A stretch of DNA of 64,000 bases from Sabellastarte sp. h YS-2021 (taxonomy: Eukaryota; Annelida; Polychaeta; Sabellida; Sabellidae). Of this stretch, positions 50,265 to 62,460 are shown one piece after another (position 1 is the first letter of the stretch; each line of letters starts with the position of its first letter). The DNA lies in the NCBI GenBank assembly GCA_964017235.1, contig OZ024935.1, positions 5,084,001 through 5,148,000 of the forward strand, in the 5' to 3' direction. The notes under the pieces were generated by a model. The model made no database searches and had not been told where the DNA came from. It saw nothing but the letters and a program-made list of their open reading frames with translations. Both the position numbers and the translations under genes were made by a program.

Positions 50265-51233
50265 TGTTACATATATTGGATACTATATTAGTACATTGTA
50301 TATTACATATATTAGGCACTATATTAGTGCATTGTTTAATTTAAGCTTTATGTTTATATATTGTCATAAAAGATAATTGTGTTATTGGTTCTTTTGTGTG
50401 TTGACATTTAAAGTAAGGGAGTTATTGATTTTGTGTTTTAGTGTTTATTGATCTGTTCACAGACTGGGGGAAATCCCCCCCTCAGTGGTTATGTTAGATT
50501 TGGGGAAACCCAATTGCCAGTAGTTTCTAGAACTTCCTCATTTGGCCTAGATGGCTCAAGCTTTTTTTTGAGTTGGTTCTGTACAATTCCAGAGGAATCT
50601 GTGAATGTATATAAGGAATGTACATCTGACCACAAGTGAACTTTGTATTCGCTGGCTATAAGGAGAGCTATTGTGTTTTGAAATATAATATATAACTTGT
50701 GTTGCTGTGAACTTTTACTGGAGTGAACTGGATACATTGTCTGGACAGATTTATTGCACTTTGGATATTTTTGGATATTGTACCTTCATATAACAGAGAG
50801 TGGATTTACTGCATTTTGGACATAGTCCATATCTTGGAGCAGACAGTACAGTTGTGTTAACTCCCTAACTATCTCCAGGCAGACATTTTGTGTGATTGGA
50901 TATACAAAGGATAGCAGGACAAGGACATTTTGTGTTAGACATTGGACAGATGACAGGACAGATCACAGGACATTGGACCAATCACAGAATATACCACAGG
51001 ACGGATTACAGAACAGATTGCTGGATACGGCGGATAAATTTAACTCATAATCTCTGTGGTCAGGTCAGCTAGATCTTATTATTGTATTAGTGTGTTTGGT
51101 TAAGAGCATACCAGTTGACTGTAATCATTATTGTTGACTATTAAATAAATTTGTTAAGTTTAACTTTTTGCTTTTTCTGTTACAACTTAAAGACAACCGG
51201 TAATTGCTACCGCGCTTGCCCGTGACCGTAACA
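50265..51233 (+). repeat. LTR 4 (outer type), 969 bp
   Basis: 3' end of the array. It has the LTR 1-type variants (GATGACAGGACA, GATACGGCGG, ACAACCGG) plus one extra C in the GGAAATCCCCCC run. It is not followed by a primer site, as expected for a terminal LTR. Confidence 0.88.
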
Positions 51234-52640
51234 ATGATTCAATTCATTTTTGGACACATTTCTGTAGCTTATTTGTTTTTCTTCTATCCTCTAGTTGTCT
51301 TTCATTATTTGTCGTGAGTTTAATATTCTCATTGATCAGTGTGGTTTGGGAACATATCAGGTTTTTGACTCTACTGGATTCTTCCAATCTTTGTTAATTG
51401 TGTATAATCTAAAACACATTTATGGTCACTTCTTCTATCCATTTTCCTGCCTTCATCCATCACAAAATAATTAAAATATGCAACATATGCTCAAGATCCA
51501 CTTCTTTGAATCACCCTCCTACACATTAACCATCCTTGCTTTTGGTATTTAATTATGTTTCTGAGGATCAAGCTTCAAAAATTATTAGTCAGTCACCCAT
51601 CACCCGATTCCTGTTTCATTCATCCTTGATCAACTTTCCTTGTGAAGGAGAGCATTGACAATTAACTACCATGAATAACCAGGCAGGTTAATCATTCCCT
51701 GTCTGGAGGTTTTGTCCTGTCACAATTTTAAAAGGCTGCAACACCTCTCACTTAAAAGCGTTAATTCCAATTGAAATTTATTGGACTCCCAGTTTACCTT
51801 AATTTCTTGAATATGTTGTGACTTTACAGCTGATGGAACACATTTAACATGGTCATGAAAATCTGAATCAACCAGCATAGAAGCAGAATTTAGCACACAA
51901 AGTTTAGTACGCACAGAAGAGATGTCTTTTTTTGTAAATAAAACTACAAACCCTGTTTGGAATATAAGTCTAGGCGATTATATAACCGTTTTCAACATAT
52001 ATTGCAAGGAAACTAAATAATATCCACAGCATGTGTAATCTGTTTTTCTTTTACCAATGTTGTAGCTTGTATTTGCATGCTTATTGATAGGATGGGTATT
52101 ATCGCCTATTTGGCGGGACTTATTGGCCCAGATTTATTGTGAGTTATTTCTATTTTATTTATATTTTAGTCCATTGTTGTTTTTCACTGTTGTTGCTGTC
52201 AATATCTCCTGATTACCATTATCTATTTTATAGTTTTCAAGTCACTCCAATACTTCCTTTAGCTTTAAGGCTATCTCTTTGATTCACTTTAGGGAAATTG
52301 TTTTATTCTAGAGGCTCAGTGAGGAGTGTAGGGTGCCTGTGAGTCGCCCACTGGATGGAATTAGAGTGGACAAACTGTGTCAGATGGTAACCAACTTAGC
52401 ATTAAGGCATACTGATGTTACTCCTCACGGTCCTGTTCTTAGTTTAGGGAACTGGAGTGCAATGCCTACCATCCGCTGGGTGTTTCTCTTACTGTTGTTT
52501 AGGAGAAAGTCAGGATGCAGTGAACCCAATGGGTTTATTCTTTTGTCTGCTCATGGTCTTTCTTCATTACCATGCCCCTACAGACTCCATAGCTATGTCC
52601 TGAATACACATCATTTCCCTTGTGTGTCAAAGCATCATGG
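51234..52640. other. Right flank of the LTR array, no gene recognised
   Basis: AT-rich to about 52.3 kb. From 52333 an open frame leads into the LINE endonuclease remnant, but its first part has no domain I recognise. Confidence 0.45.
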
Positions 52641-53100
52641 CCTTGCGACCTTATTGTTGCTTTGCAGTGGCATCTCCCTTAATCCTCGACCAATCTCTTT
52701 TGGGGCAGTAAATTGCCAATCTGTAAGAAACAAGGCACCGTGCATCAATGACACTGTAACATTACATTCTGTCAACATTCTTGCTGTCACTGAAACACAT
52801 ATTTGCCGGGAGGAAACAGACAGCCTTCTACATTCCATCACCCCAATAGGTTTCAAATTCTGCCACAAACCCTGTATTCATGGCTGTGGTGGTGGTGTTG
52901 GATTTTTCCTCAACAAAGCTATACAGTTTAGATCTGTGGATTCTCCTACATTCAGTTACTTCTTCAAATGATAGTATTAAATTCCAGAACTGTTTAGAAT
53001 CATGCAATATTGCACAAAATGTTCAAACGGCTACCCATCTTCATGGTCATATCCTAGACCTTCATGCCCTCAGAATTAAAGGAATTTCTTGAAAATGTTC
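52640..53100 (+). pseudogene. LINE endonuclease remnant
   Basis: Frame to 52971 reads GAVNCQSVRNKAPCINDTV and VNILAVTETHI, the N-terminal half of an APE-type LINE endonuclease. Another frame at 52980-53060 reads FQNCLESCNIAQNV and ATHLHGHILDLH, matching FLDSCDLKQLV and PTHLHGHILDLI in the array LINEs. The middle (GDFNIH) is deleted. It is an old copy of the same or a close family that includes 5' sequence missing from the array copies. Confidence 0.7.
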
Positions 53101-53469
53101 AAAAATTGACATACTCTTGTAAATTCAAGCTGCATGAAAACTGAAATTGCATGCAACTTTGCAACACTTTCTTCACAAGCATTTCTAGGTTTAACTTGTA
53201 GAGTTGAGGTGTTTTTTTAAAAATAGCTTTGTCATCGGTAGTAATAACAGAGATTTGGATGTACTTACAGCCACAATTTATTGGAAGCTAAACTAGCTAC
53301 TTATTGAAAATTTCTGCACTTTAAAACAGCTATACTGGTGCATAAATGCCTCCATATGGATTATCTTAAAAGCACTGTTTCATGTTTTGCCTGTTCCATC
53401 TGTTTCAATCTATTTTGTGATCAAAGAAATTTTCAGCCTTAGCTTTGTTTATGATGCACCTTACAAATA

Positions 53470-53575
53470 GATGGATTGCTTGATGGCATTCGATATGCCA
53501 CCTCCCTGACATCCTTCAGATTAAAACTTCAGTCATACCTGTTCACCAAGGCTTATCCGGTCACATGTATCCAAA
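53470..53575 (+). pseudogene. LINE C-terminal remnant
   Basis: Reads LDGIRYATSLTSFRLKLQ then SYLFTKAYPVT, matching PDVIRASPSLASFRKQLKTY and LYTKAYPP at the end of the array LINE ORF. It probably belongs to the endonuclease remnant upstream, with the RT part deleted between them. Confidence 0.7.
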
Positions 53576-54189
53576 CACAGTCCATGAGCTATAAACGAAT
53601 GGGTTCATGTTTTGCATTCTGGACCATCTTTAAAAATATTACAAATAGAAAGAGGAGCTGGGTAGATATATGTGTTGGCTTAGTCCTCAATATGCATTAT
53701 CCAGATACAAGGTCTCTGGAGGCATAAGGAAGAGATCATCAAGTGTAAATTAAATATGTACAGATATGACCGCATAATAAGATCTAACCTGGGCATTATC
53801 TTTAACATACTAGAGTCACCGCTTTGTGAAATGACCAGAAAGTACTGCCTCTATTATATAAAATCAGTATGGTCATGGCCTCAGTCATGGGTTTGACATT
53901 CATGCACCCATCATTACTTTTGCTTTCATTTTTAATTATTACTTTTTTCATACCGCAGTCATTTGACTGGCATACAGACTCACCTAGGAGGAAAGACTCT
54001 TAAGATGGCAGTTTAAATGGATGTCATGTGAATGTAACTTTCAGTTAAATCGATCCAAACTCCACAGACAAATTGTTTGGGGAAACCAATTATAATTTCT
54101 GGACTCAGATTTTGTGTCACAGTTAGTTTGGCTAGTTGTTACCAAACAATGAATGGATCATGTGAATACCACCAATCTGGAAAATCCAC

Positions 54190-55430
54190 AGGTGTCTGCC
54201 AGCTGAAACTGCTTTCCTGTATAAAACAGTAAGGGCCATCTTTCTCTTGCACAAAACAAACAAATGGCTCTATTTTGCTTGATTTGTCAGCCACTTTTGA
54301 CACTAATGATCATGAGATTCTCCTCAGTTAATTAAGATCATGTTTTGGAATCATTGGTGCTGCCCTAATATTGAATGTCTCCCTCTTAACTGATCATCAT
54401 CAGTCATGGTTATCAAGCTCAGATTGAGACTATGACATTATGGCATCCACTGTTATTACCATTTTACTCCATTGAAGATCACTGATTTTATAAATATAAA
54501 ATTACTGTTTCATGCCAATAATTGTTATAGTTATTTGTTTACCTGTGCCATTAAAACTCTACAAAATTTTGACTTCAAGATGTTCAAAGATGGATACTGT
54601 TCATTAAATTAAATGAAATCAAGACAAAACTGAGGTCTTTGTATTTCGTTTAAAATCTAAGCCTAAAAAGTTGTATCTCATATGTGTCAATATCCTTGTA
54701 AAGTATCCAATCTGTTGACAATGTCAACAACCTGAGCATTTGGTTTGATTCAGAAACAACCTTTCTAAACATGTTTGGAACACTAGCAAAACATGTTTTC
54801 TGCCATCGCATGATCTTAAACACAATAATCAGTATCTTATAAAGGGACCAGCAGTTCTAACAGCTAATTACTTTATTAGTGTCATTTAACTCATTGAACT
54901 CAATGTTCTGAAGTTTATCTAAATGTAACTGGATACAGAATATTCTTGCACCACATCTGAATAAAACTCCAATGACTACTTGTTGAGTACTGATGTATGA
55001 TTTATAAATTCGTTTATAGAGAGGCTCTATAAACCTACCTTCTTTGTCTCTGAACATTTGCTTCTGTAACAAAAGACATGATATCTTGACCCACAGTTAT
55101 TGACAATTCCACATTTTCAATGAAACATTTTGGCAGGTTTTTAATAGGACTTTGGGTTGTTATGTGTCAGTTTCTGTTACATGAAGGAACCTTAGCACTG
55201 TAGAAGTTTAAATTAGTGTAGATTGGAAACCATATCCTTTACAAAAGTGTAAAAATAAATCATGCAACCAATACCATCCCCTTACAAAGAGCTGCTGGCT
55301 CCTATAATTCATGCAGATAACTCATAACAATAACCCCAATACTCTTCTACATTACTCTTCGAACTCTTATGACTTATTTCCCTCAAAATTGTTATCCATT
55401 CCCAATCCTAAATCAGTCATGGTATCATAA
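54190..55430 (+). pseudogene. LINE reverse transcriptase remnant
   Basis: Pieces in different frames: AETAFLYKTV, LILLDLSATFDTNDHEILL (motif A), VQRWILFIKLNEIKTKTEVF, DNVNNLSIWFDSE and, near 55350, YSSNSYDLFPSKLLSIPNP. These follow the same order as the array LINE ORF. There are many stops and indels; the YADD region is not recognisable. Confidence 0.6.
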
Positions 55431-56560
55431 AGATAAGCTGTAGCTTCATTAAGATAAGCTGAAATCATCTTAGCAGTAAAAACGATTTGTCATGAGTCCT
55501 ATTGACAGAACTGCTCTTTCAAAAAGTTTTATTAGGCATAAAAGCAATAAGATTATGATCAAGACTACATTATTGGGATAATCTAAAATCAGACTTCATG
55601 GAACTGTGGTATAAAATGTTTCCATGTTTTTCACTGCAAAAGTTTGAATATAAGGAAAAAGGGCCAGTATGAATGGACCAGCAAAAAGAAATTAATGTGA
55701 AAATATAACCTTTATTCAACAAAACATTGTGAAGCATTTTATTACTCATCTAAACATTTACACATATATCAATAATCGATACATTATCTTGAATAAAATT
55801 CCCTCTAATGATCACATAAAATTCTTAAAAAATGCATCTTTAATAAATTTTCTTTGGTAATTAGGTCACCATAACATATGAACAAAATATAATTAGTTAT
55901 TTGTTATCAACTTGTGAGACCTGTGGTTCTATATACTGTTCCATATATATGTATCTATAATTATTTTCAGCTAGTGAAGATAAACATTCCAAGTTTGTCC
56001 CTGAATATGCAACTTATGCTTTGTCCTTTGCAGTCGGTGTCAAGGTCATATATGTAGATTCACTTGTATATATCTCTGTGAATAAATTCGATTAGTTTGA
56101 TTATATATATACCTAGCAAACATTTACATGCAACTACATCAAAAATGTCATTTCATAACAGTCCTTCATGGTTTCTTCAAAGCAAGTGTACAATGGTTCT
56201 TCTGTTTTTTTGACACATATGTTCGTAAAGCAAACACACAACTCTGAATACATGTTGCCACAAAGTGAATATGTTAGGGTATAACAAAATATGTCAAAAC
56301 ATTAAATTATATTATATATTAATGTACGTTATTGATACTAAATTTCTTCAATACACAGTTTAAATTTCATGTGTCAATGAGAATGCTTATTCTAGACAAA
56401 AAATATAACCTGATCCAGTGACACACCAGATAAATAGCTACATTTGGGTTAAACTCTAAACTCAAATATCTAGGAAACTTAATAATATACTACATAGACA
56501 ATAGAAAACATCAATTCCAATTGCACATTATAAAAATTATTATTTCCAAAATATAGTATA
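55431..56560. other. Intergenic, 3' of the TLR gene
   Basis: Very AT-rich; nothing recognised apart from possible polyadenylation signals for the TLR on the minus strand (TTTATT near 56565). Confidence 0.45.
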
Positions 56561-56563
56561 CTA

Positions 56564-56570
56564 TTTTATT
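56564..56570 (-). terminator. Candidate polyadenylation signal of the TLR gene
   Basis: AATAAAA on the minus strand, about 55 bases past the stop codon. Other AATAAA-like sites lie further on, so use of this one is a guess. Confidence 0.35.
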
Positions 56571-56622
56571 TAATCCAATGCCTATAGTCTAAATTGATAA
56601 GATTCATTGTTTAAACAACCTA

Positions 56623-59600
56623 CTATAACAATGGCCTAGACTCAGCATCTGGACTGGAAAAAGCAGATACTGCATCACTCCGAACAGTGATTGAACTAAA
56701 ACAACAGCATCCATCAATAGAACCAGACAAATGGCGTATCAGTTTGAACCAGAAGACCTTTTGAGCATCACTATTTTCTTTCCATTCAAGATATGTGTGG
56801 TTATCCAGCACCCAGGCCAAACTACTGTCCATTGCAGGATCTACAGTAAATTTACCAAGTTTAATCACCACTAGTTTCATACCTCTTCTCACAGCCTCAG
56901 ATAGAGCCACTTGGAATTCCAATTGACACCAGGGTCTGGTGACTGAACATTTGCTAAGTACAATGATTAGCTGTCTACTTTGTCTGATTGAGTTTATTAT
57001 CACTGTCGATATATCTTCACCAAGAGGGAAGTCTCTGTAATGTATACACAGTTTAAATCCATACAAATCACTCTCCAGTGTCTTCATCAAACAGTCATGG
57101 ACCCAAAATCGATCATCAGAACAGTAGGACACAAATGCATCATACTTCATTTGAGATTTTCTGCCATCATCAGTTACAGACTCTTTGTTCTGGCAGCATA
57201 ATCTATTAAACGTTTTTATCATGCTAAATTGTATCCTCCACCGATATCTATACATGGCAGCAATAAGGATTACTGCAATGGTTACACATATTGAGGCTAT
57301 TATGGTGTGTATAATGATCGCAATGCTGGAAGAGAAACATGCTGATTCAAATTGATCAATTGCAATCATATTTAACAGCCTCACCCCTTCTGGAGTGGAG
57401 CAAGATATCTGATCTTTGTCTGAAATCGCAACTCTAGTCTTCTGAAACCATGCAATAAACTCTGTGGTTTCATGGGTACACATACACAACAAGTTATTAT
57501 TGTTAATATTAATCTCAAGCCTCCTATTTTTTTCAGATATTTTATCTAGTTGACTAGTAAAATATGATGGAAGGATGTCAATTTTATTACTACTAAGATT
57601 CACTGTGCCAAGCATGTGGTTATTGTTAATGTTTAATGTATTATCTGATAAGTTTAAAAAATTACGACTTAAGTCTATGTATTCAAGATATTTGCACCCA
57701 ATGAAAATATCAGAAAACAAGTGAGACAAATTATTTTGTGCCAGTGATAGAATTTTTAAGTTCGGATATTTAATGCACAAACTTTCATTGGATATATGGA
57801 TGTTATTGGAAGCTGCATTTAGTGTCTCCAGTTTTGGTAATGTCCCATTTGGGAAAGAGACGAGGCTGTTTTCGCTTATATCAACAGTTTGGATTTCATT
57901 AAGTATGCTTGACAAAGGACGTTTCTGCAAAAACCCATAATATAAACTATTGTGAATCCAGTTCTTATTGTTGGAAATGTAAATATATTGCAGAACTGTT
58001 GGGCTTAAACAAAATTCAAATGCTGTCAAAGTGGATGGTATACTAATCCAATTTAGAAAATCAGCTTTAACTGTTTTCAATCTTTTTAAAATTGGCAGTC
58101 TGATAAAATAAGGACAGGAAAAATCTAAATAATCCTTTATAGTGCCAAAAACTTTACAGGGAATTTGTTGCCAATATGAAGAATGTTGTCCCATAAAACA
58201 TCTAACAACTGCACAAAATACAGTGGATTTTGTAACAAGGCAAGAAACATTTCCATCCGTATGATTATTAATACATTGAAAAGCATACTGGATTCTACTA
58301 TGTAGATGAAGGTTCTTTTCATCAAGCTTATTATGGTATGAATTTATCATTTCACTACTGTTACTTACATAACCCTCACCCTGGTGTCCCAAGTTTAATA
58401 CTTCAAGTGATGGATGCAGTATTAACTCAACTAAGAAAGGGCTGTTATATTGTGATATAAGTGTGTTCTGAGAGACATCCAGGAAGGTCAAGTTGGGAAA
58501 CATGGTAATTATACTTGGTTGAATCACTCCTAACATATTCTTGCTGAGATCCAGGTGGTGTAAACTGTTCGATTTGCCTAAAGACTTGCTGACATTTAAT
58601 ACATCAGAGAAGCCTGGAACTCCCGGCATTTGAAAACTTTTCAGAGATAAATTATTGAGTGATGAAAAACTGCATGATGTTAAAATGTTTTGCACAACAC
58701 GTTTGTTTAAGTACTTTGTGCATGTCAAGTCAATTACCTTTAATTTTTCTGCAAATCTTGTTATGTTATCAAGGTCATCATTATTTGTGATGATATTGAT
58801 ATGTAGCTCTATAAGTTTTGTTAAGTTTTCAAAAGTTTGTGGTGTGAATCTTAAATTATTTATACTCTGTCTGTAGCCATGCGTTATTGCCAGGTATTCC
58901 AGATTGATCAAATGAGATATATTATACAAATCAATTGGGGGTACTATGAATAGTCCCACTGAATCAGAATTCAGCTGAAGTGTTAAGTTTGTCACTCCTT
59001 CAGGGAGGGTCACAAGAGCTTTGGCCACATCAACATTTTTGCATCTACATATCACAGCTGTCTTTGAGTCTTGATCCCAGTTACATTTACTATATATCTG
59101 CAAATACAAAAAAACCGTTTTCTTATCAATTTAACCAAACCTTTTTGAATTATGATTATGAATTAGTATTATGAAATACAGCACTAACATATTCCAGGAT
59201 TTTTTACCGTTAAAGAAACTATGCTGCAGGGCATACCAGTAATTGAAACAGTGCAGTCATGACATCTATTTCGACAGACTCAGTTGTGTTATGTTCATTC
59301 ATTCATTGCACTAAATTATTATTCAAGGGATTAAAATTATTTCACCATAGTTGGATTACATTATTAATTAATTTTAAAATGACATTTCTTCACTTAAAAT
59401 GTGCAGAGATATCATCTTTACCATTTGATTTTTTTTTTTTTATATTTCCTTTTTCTGTTGACAAGATAAATTTCATTGGATTTTGGAGAAACTGTAGAGA
59501 TAATAATGTAACCTTAAATTTAATTTCCAGTATCATACTGAAAATTTAAACGATATTGCATCTAGAAAAATCTTAGTTTTACTAAAAAGACTAAGGACTT

Positions 59601-60288
59601 TGTAGACAAGGTATAATACCAATGTAAGTATTGTTACTAAAGCATTGAAAAGTAAACATGGCTGCAGAACTAAGAGGAAACACTTCAAATTCAGATTTGT
59701 CTTCTATATTTTTATACTATATCTTTCTTTTATTATTGTATAAGTTACATGTGAATTGTTACACATCTCTAATATTTCCAGAAATCCACGGAGTATTGTC
59801 TCTGCTAAAATATTGCTATATATTTTTCAGCAAAATTAAATAACATGTTAATTGTTCTTTGGCTAACTACTCACAGTGCATTCCCGCCATTGTCTTGATT
59901 GTTTGAAGCTAATAGTTAGCAAAAGTATTCGCTCATCACAGTACAAGGTTTGAAAATTACATCAATCCATAACCACCCACTCTAGAGGTTCTCATTCTCA
60001 AGCTCAGCTCTGACTTAAGTTCAAAAAAGTCAAGACAGCAGTAATAATTTTATCAGTTCATGGGTTCTGCTAGAGTTCCTATGGCATTACAGTAACCAGC
60101 CCCACAACCATACTAGCCAGTCCAACAATGTCAAAGGTTTTCAGAATGCTGGCATTTCTGACTTAAACTTTAAGGAGCTTGAATGAAACATGACATACCT
60201 TCTTGGAATTCTCAATGGTTTGGGCTTTGACAGTTGCACCACAGTAACAGACAAACAGACAAAACAATAACATCGAGCTTTTATCCAT
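56623..60288 (-). CDS. Toll-like receptor, two exons
   Basis: Joined exons 60288-60199 and 59097-56623 give about 854 residues. Exon 1 (30 codons, MDKSSMLLFCLFVCYCG...) is a signal peptide and ends at AAG/GTATGT. Exon 2 starts after TTTTGTATTTGCAG in the same phase. The ectodomain has many leucine-rich repeats (NLTFLDVSQNTL, LEYIDLSRNFLNL) and a C-terminal CxC..C..C cap (CMCTHE). A transmembrane helix (IIIHTIIASICVTIAVILIA) lies at about 622-644. The TIR domain at about 681-820 has box 1 YDAFVSY, box 2 RDFPLGEDI and box 3 FW. It senses ligands outside the cell or in endosomes and signals through TIR adaptors. One juxtamembrane cysteine cap suggests the vertebrate-like single-cysteine-cluster class. 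The ligand is unknown. Confidence 0.9.
59098..60198 (-). other. Intron of the TLR gene
   Basis: 1,101 bp, donor GTATGT and acceptor TTTGCAG, phase 0. It separates the signal-peptide exon from the rest. AT-rich, no ORF or repeat recognised inside. Confidence 0.8.
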
Positions 60289-61160
60289 TTTTACCAGTTC
60301 CAGTAATAAGTGCATCATATGGTGATCCGAGTGAAACAGCACATCTTTAAACTTTGTTGCGTGATTGGTGATATAAATTTTATGAAACTATGAGTAACAA
60401 CGTATTCCTTAACTCCAATAGCAAAAAAAGTTTCTATAAAACACACCTAAGCTTGTTTATTGGCTACTTTTTATGAAATACAGATTAACAAACAGCAAAA
60501 TATTATCAATTCTCGATTTTTTCTCTTACATTCAGAAAAAGATTACCAATATGTGTCTTTGGTCTAATTTTTGGAACTTCAAAAAGTACATTCTAACTTT
60601 TCGCCTACTGCTATTGACTAAAAATGAAAATCAACTATCGCTGGCATATAAAGAAGTTTTTGATGAAACGCACAAGGAAGCAGTATATTTGGTAACTTTT
60701 CCCATCATGTTTATTTTAAATATCATGTGGTATCACAAAAATTGAAATGAGAAAAAACGATCAGCATACCACAATGTAAAAATTGATGTATAGCTTTCTG
60801 CAAAAACTCAAACAAATTATTTATTTATTTTATGTCAACTGAGCCTTGCCATTTCTATATGTTGGAAAGTATATCAAACATCTCATCTTTATTTTGCAAG
60901 TGCAATACATGATAACAAATGACACTGGAAAATTCTCAGGGAACTAATTAACATTTTAGTTATTTTCTTAAAACAATTGAAATGTAAATATATGCATATG
61001 ATTTGTATATATTTCAGTGGCTGAATGTATAATTATGTTCTGCTTTATTTTGCCTCAAAAAGCTTCCTGTATAACGTGATATCTTCCTCAATAACATAGA
61101 TGTGTTACAAATAACGATAACAGTATCATATATTTTCATATTTTATTGACCTTCATGTCT
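60289..61160. other. Upstream region of the TLR gene
   Basis: Would contain the TLR promoter on the minus strand. AT-rich; no convincing TATA box or NF-kB-type site was picked out by eye. Confidence 0.4.
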
Positions 61161-62460
61161 AATATCTTGAATGTGTCAAACTAGAGACTTGTCTACCCCC
61201 ACATCTCATCAATAACCCAATACTGACATAAAACAATTGTCTTCCCATTTTAAACCTAACTTTAAAAATGGTGGAGAAGTTAGTCACAATGCAAATATAT
61301 GACTTCATAGATAAAGAAGGCCTCTCATATGTCCAACAATCTGCTTATGGAGCTATCTTTCTATTTATATATTAAACACTTCAAATTCAAAATGCTATTT
61401 TTGTTGTGGTAGACATCGGTTAGACCGTTGGGCTCGCTTTCATTGATTTATCACTGCATTCAATACCATTGACACCCACAGGACCATTTTGCTTGGTTTT
61501 TAGATTGGTTTCGTATAAGTGACACTGTTTTAAAACAGGTCATATCTCAAAAAAATTTTCACAAAAAATCAAAATTGTGTCTCACAGGGGTGGGTCCACT
61601 GATCATTCCTTTTCGTAGAATATACTACTCAACTTATTTCCATGATGTCAAAATACAAATTTCATGACGATTTATATGCAGATAACACTCAAATATATCT
61701 GGCTATTGACAAGCAGTTTCATCTCCAATATAGCTGAGGTGGCCCAATGCCTTAGTGTCATTCAATTATGGATGGGCACTGTTATGTTGAAATTAAATTC
61801 CATGAAGATTAAGTTTGTGTGACTATTGAAGACACGTCTGTCATAGATAAATTGAGCCCACTTTTTTCTGTTACATTTTGGAAGAAGCGCTTTGCACACA
61901 TAAAAAAGGATTGTGAATGTAATTTTTGACTAGGACAATTCCTCCTCTTCCCATTCAATCTGTATGCAAATACCATATCAAGGATTTGTAAAGAATTTGT
62001 AAGCATCCAGATTTCAACATTGTAGTCAAGACAGTGAATGCACATGTCAGTTATAGACTACAGTTTTGCAACTGATTCTACCATGGTGCCAGTCTAACAA
62101 ACATACATAAGTTTCGAAAGTTACAGGCTACATTCTTTGGTATGGTTTTGAGATTTTGTAGGTATTCAAATTTCACTGGCTCATCATAAAATAAAGAACC
62201 AACTATAAATACAAATTTCTTGAATATAAGTTAATTAACTACAACCACTCCCTACTTGTCATCCCAAATAATGCAAATCTTTTAGTCATAATTATAATTA
62301 TTTGTATATTAGCAACCATTTGCAAAGACACCTGGATTTTCATTTTATAATTCACTAGTTCTCAATGCAGCAGCTCCTCACAGTGGCGAGACCTGGAATA
62401 CACCTCTCAGGACTTCTGGTTGACTTCACGGTTCTCTTGAAGAAAATGGTTTGGTGAGAT
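61160..62460 (+). pseudogene. Decayed LINE reverse transcriptase
   Basis: Order of pieces follows the array LINE ORF: LVRPLGSLSLIYH-like motif A region at 61420-61510 (SLH..IPLTPTGPFCL), KFHDDLYADNTQIYLAIDKQ (the YADD box, mutated to YADN), LWMGTVMLKLNSMKIKFV, a piece like SSRLDYCNS near 62050, and near 62345 FHFIIH..PLVLNAAA leading to WNTPLRTSG. Fully broken by stops. It is a third locus of this LINE family on the plus strand. Confidence 0.6.

Larger units (their letters stand above)
31364..51233 (+). mobile_element. Tandem array of three RT-less Gmr1-like LTR retroelements sharing four LTRs
   Basis: Four LTRs (31364-32331, 38566-39522, 45749-46705, 50265-51233) separate three bodies. Each body has a primer site, gag, zinc knuckle-protease-integrase, a short tail ORF and a polypurine tract. 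A SCAN-like gag and PR-integrase with no RT between them point to the Gmr1-like group, known for integrase placed upstream of RT. Here RT-RNase H is missing altogether. Bodies 1 and 2 contain an identical-site LINE, body 3 does not. LTRs 1 and 4 share variants that LTRs 2 and 3 lack. The left and right flanks show only a weak 4 bp match (ATAA/ATGA), so a clean target duplication is not proven. Confidence 0.88.
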
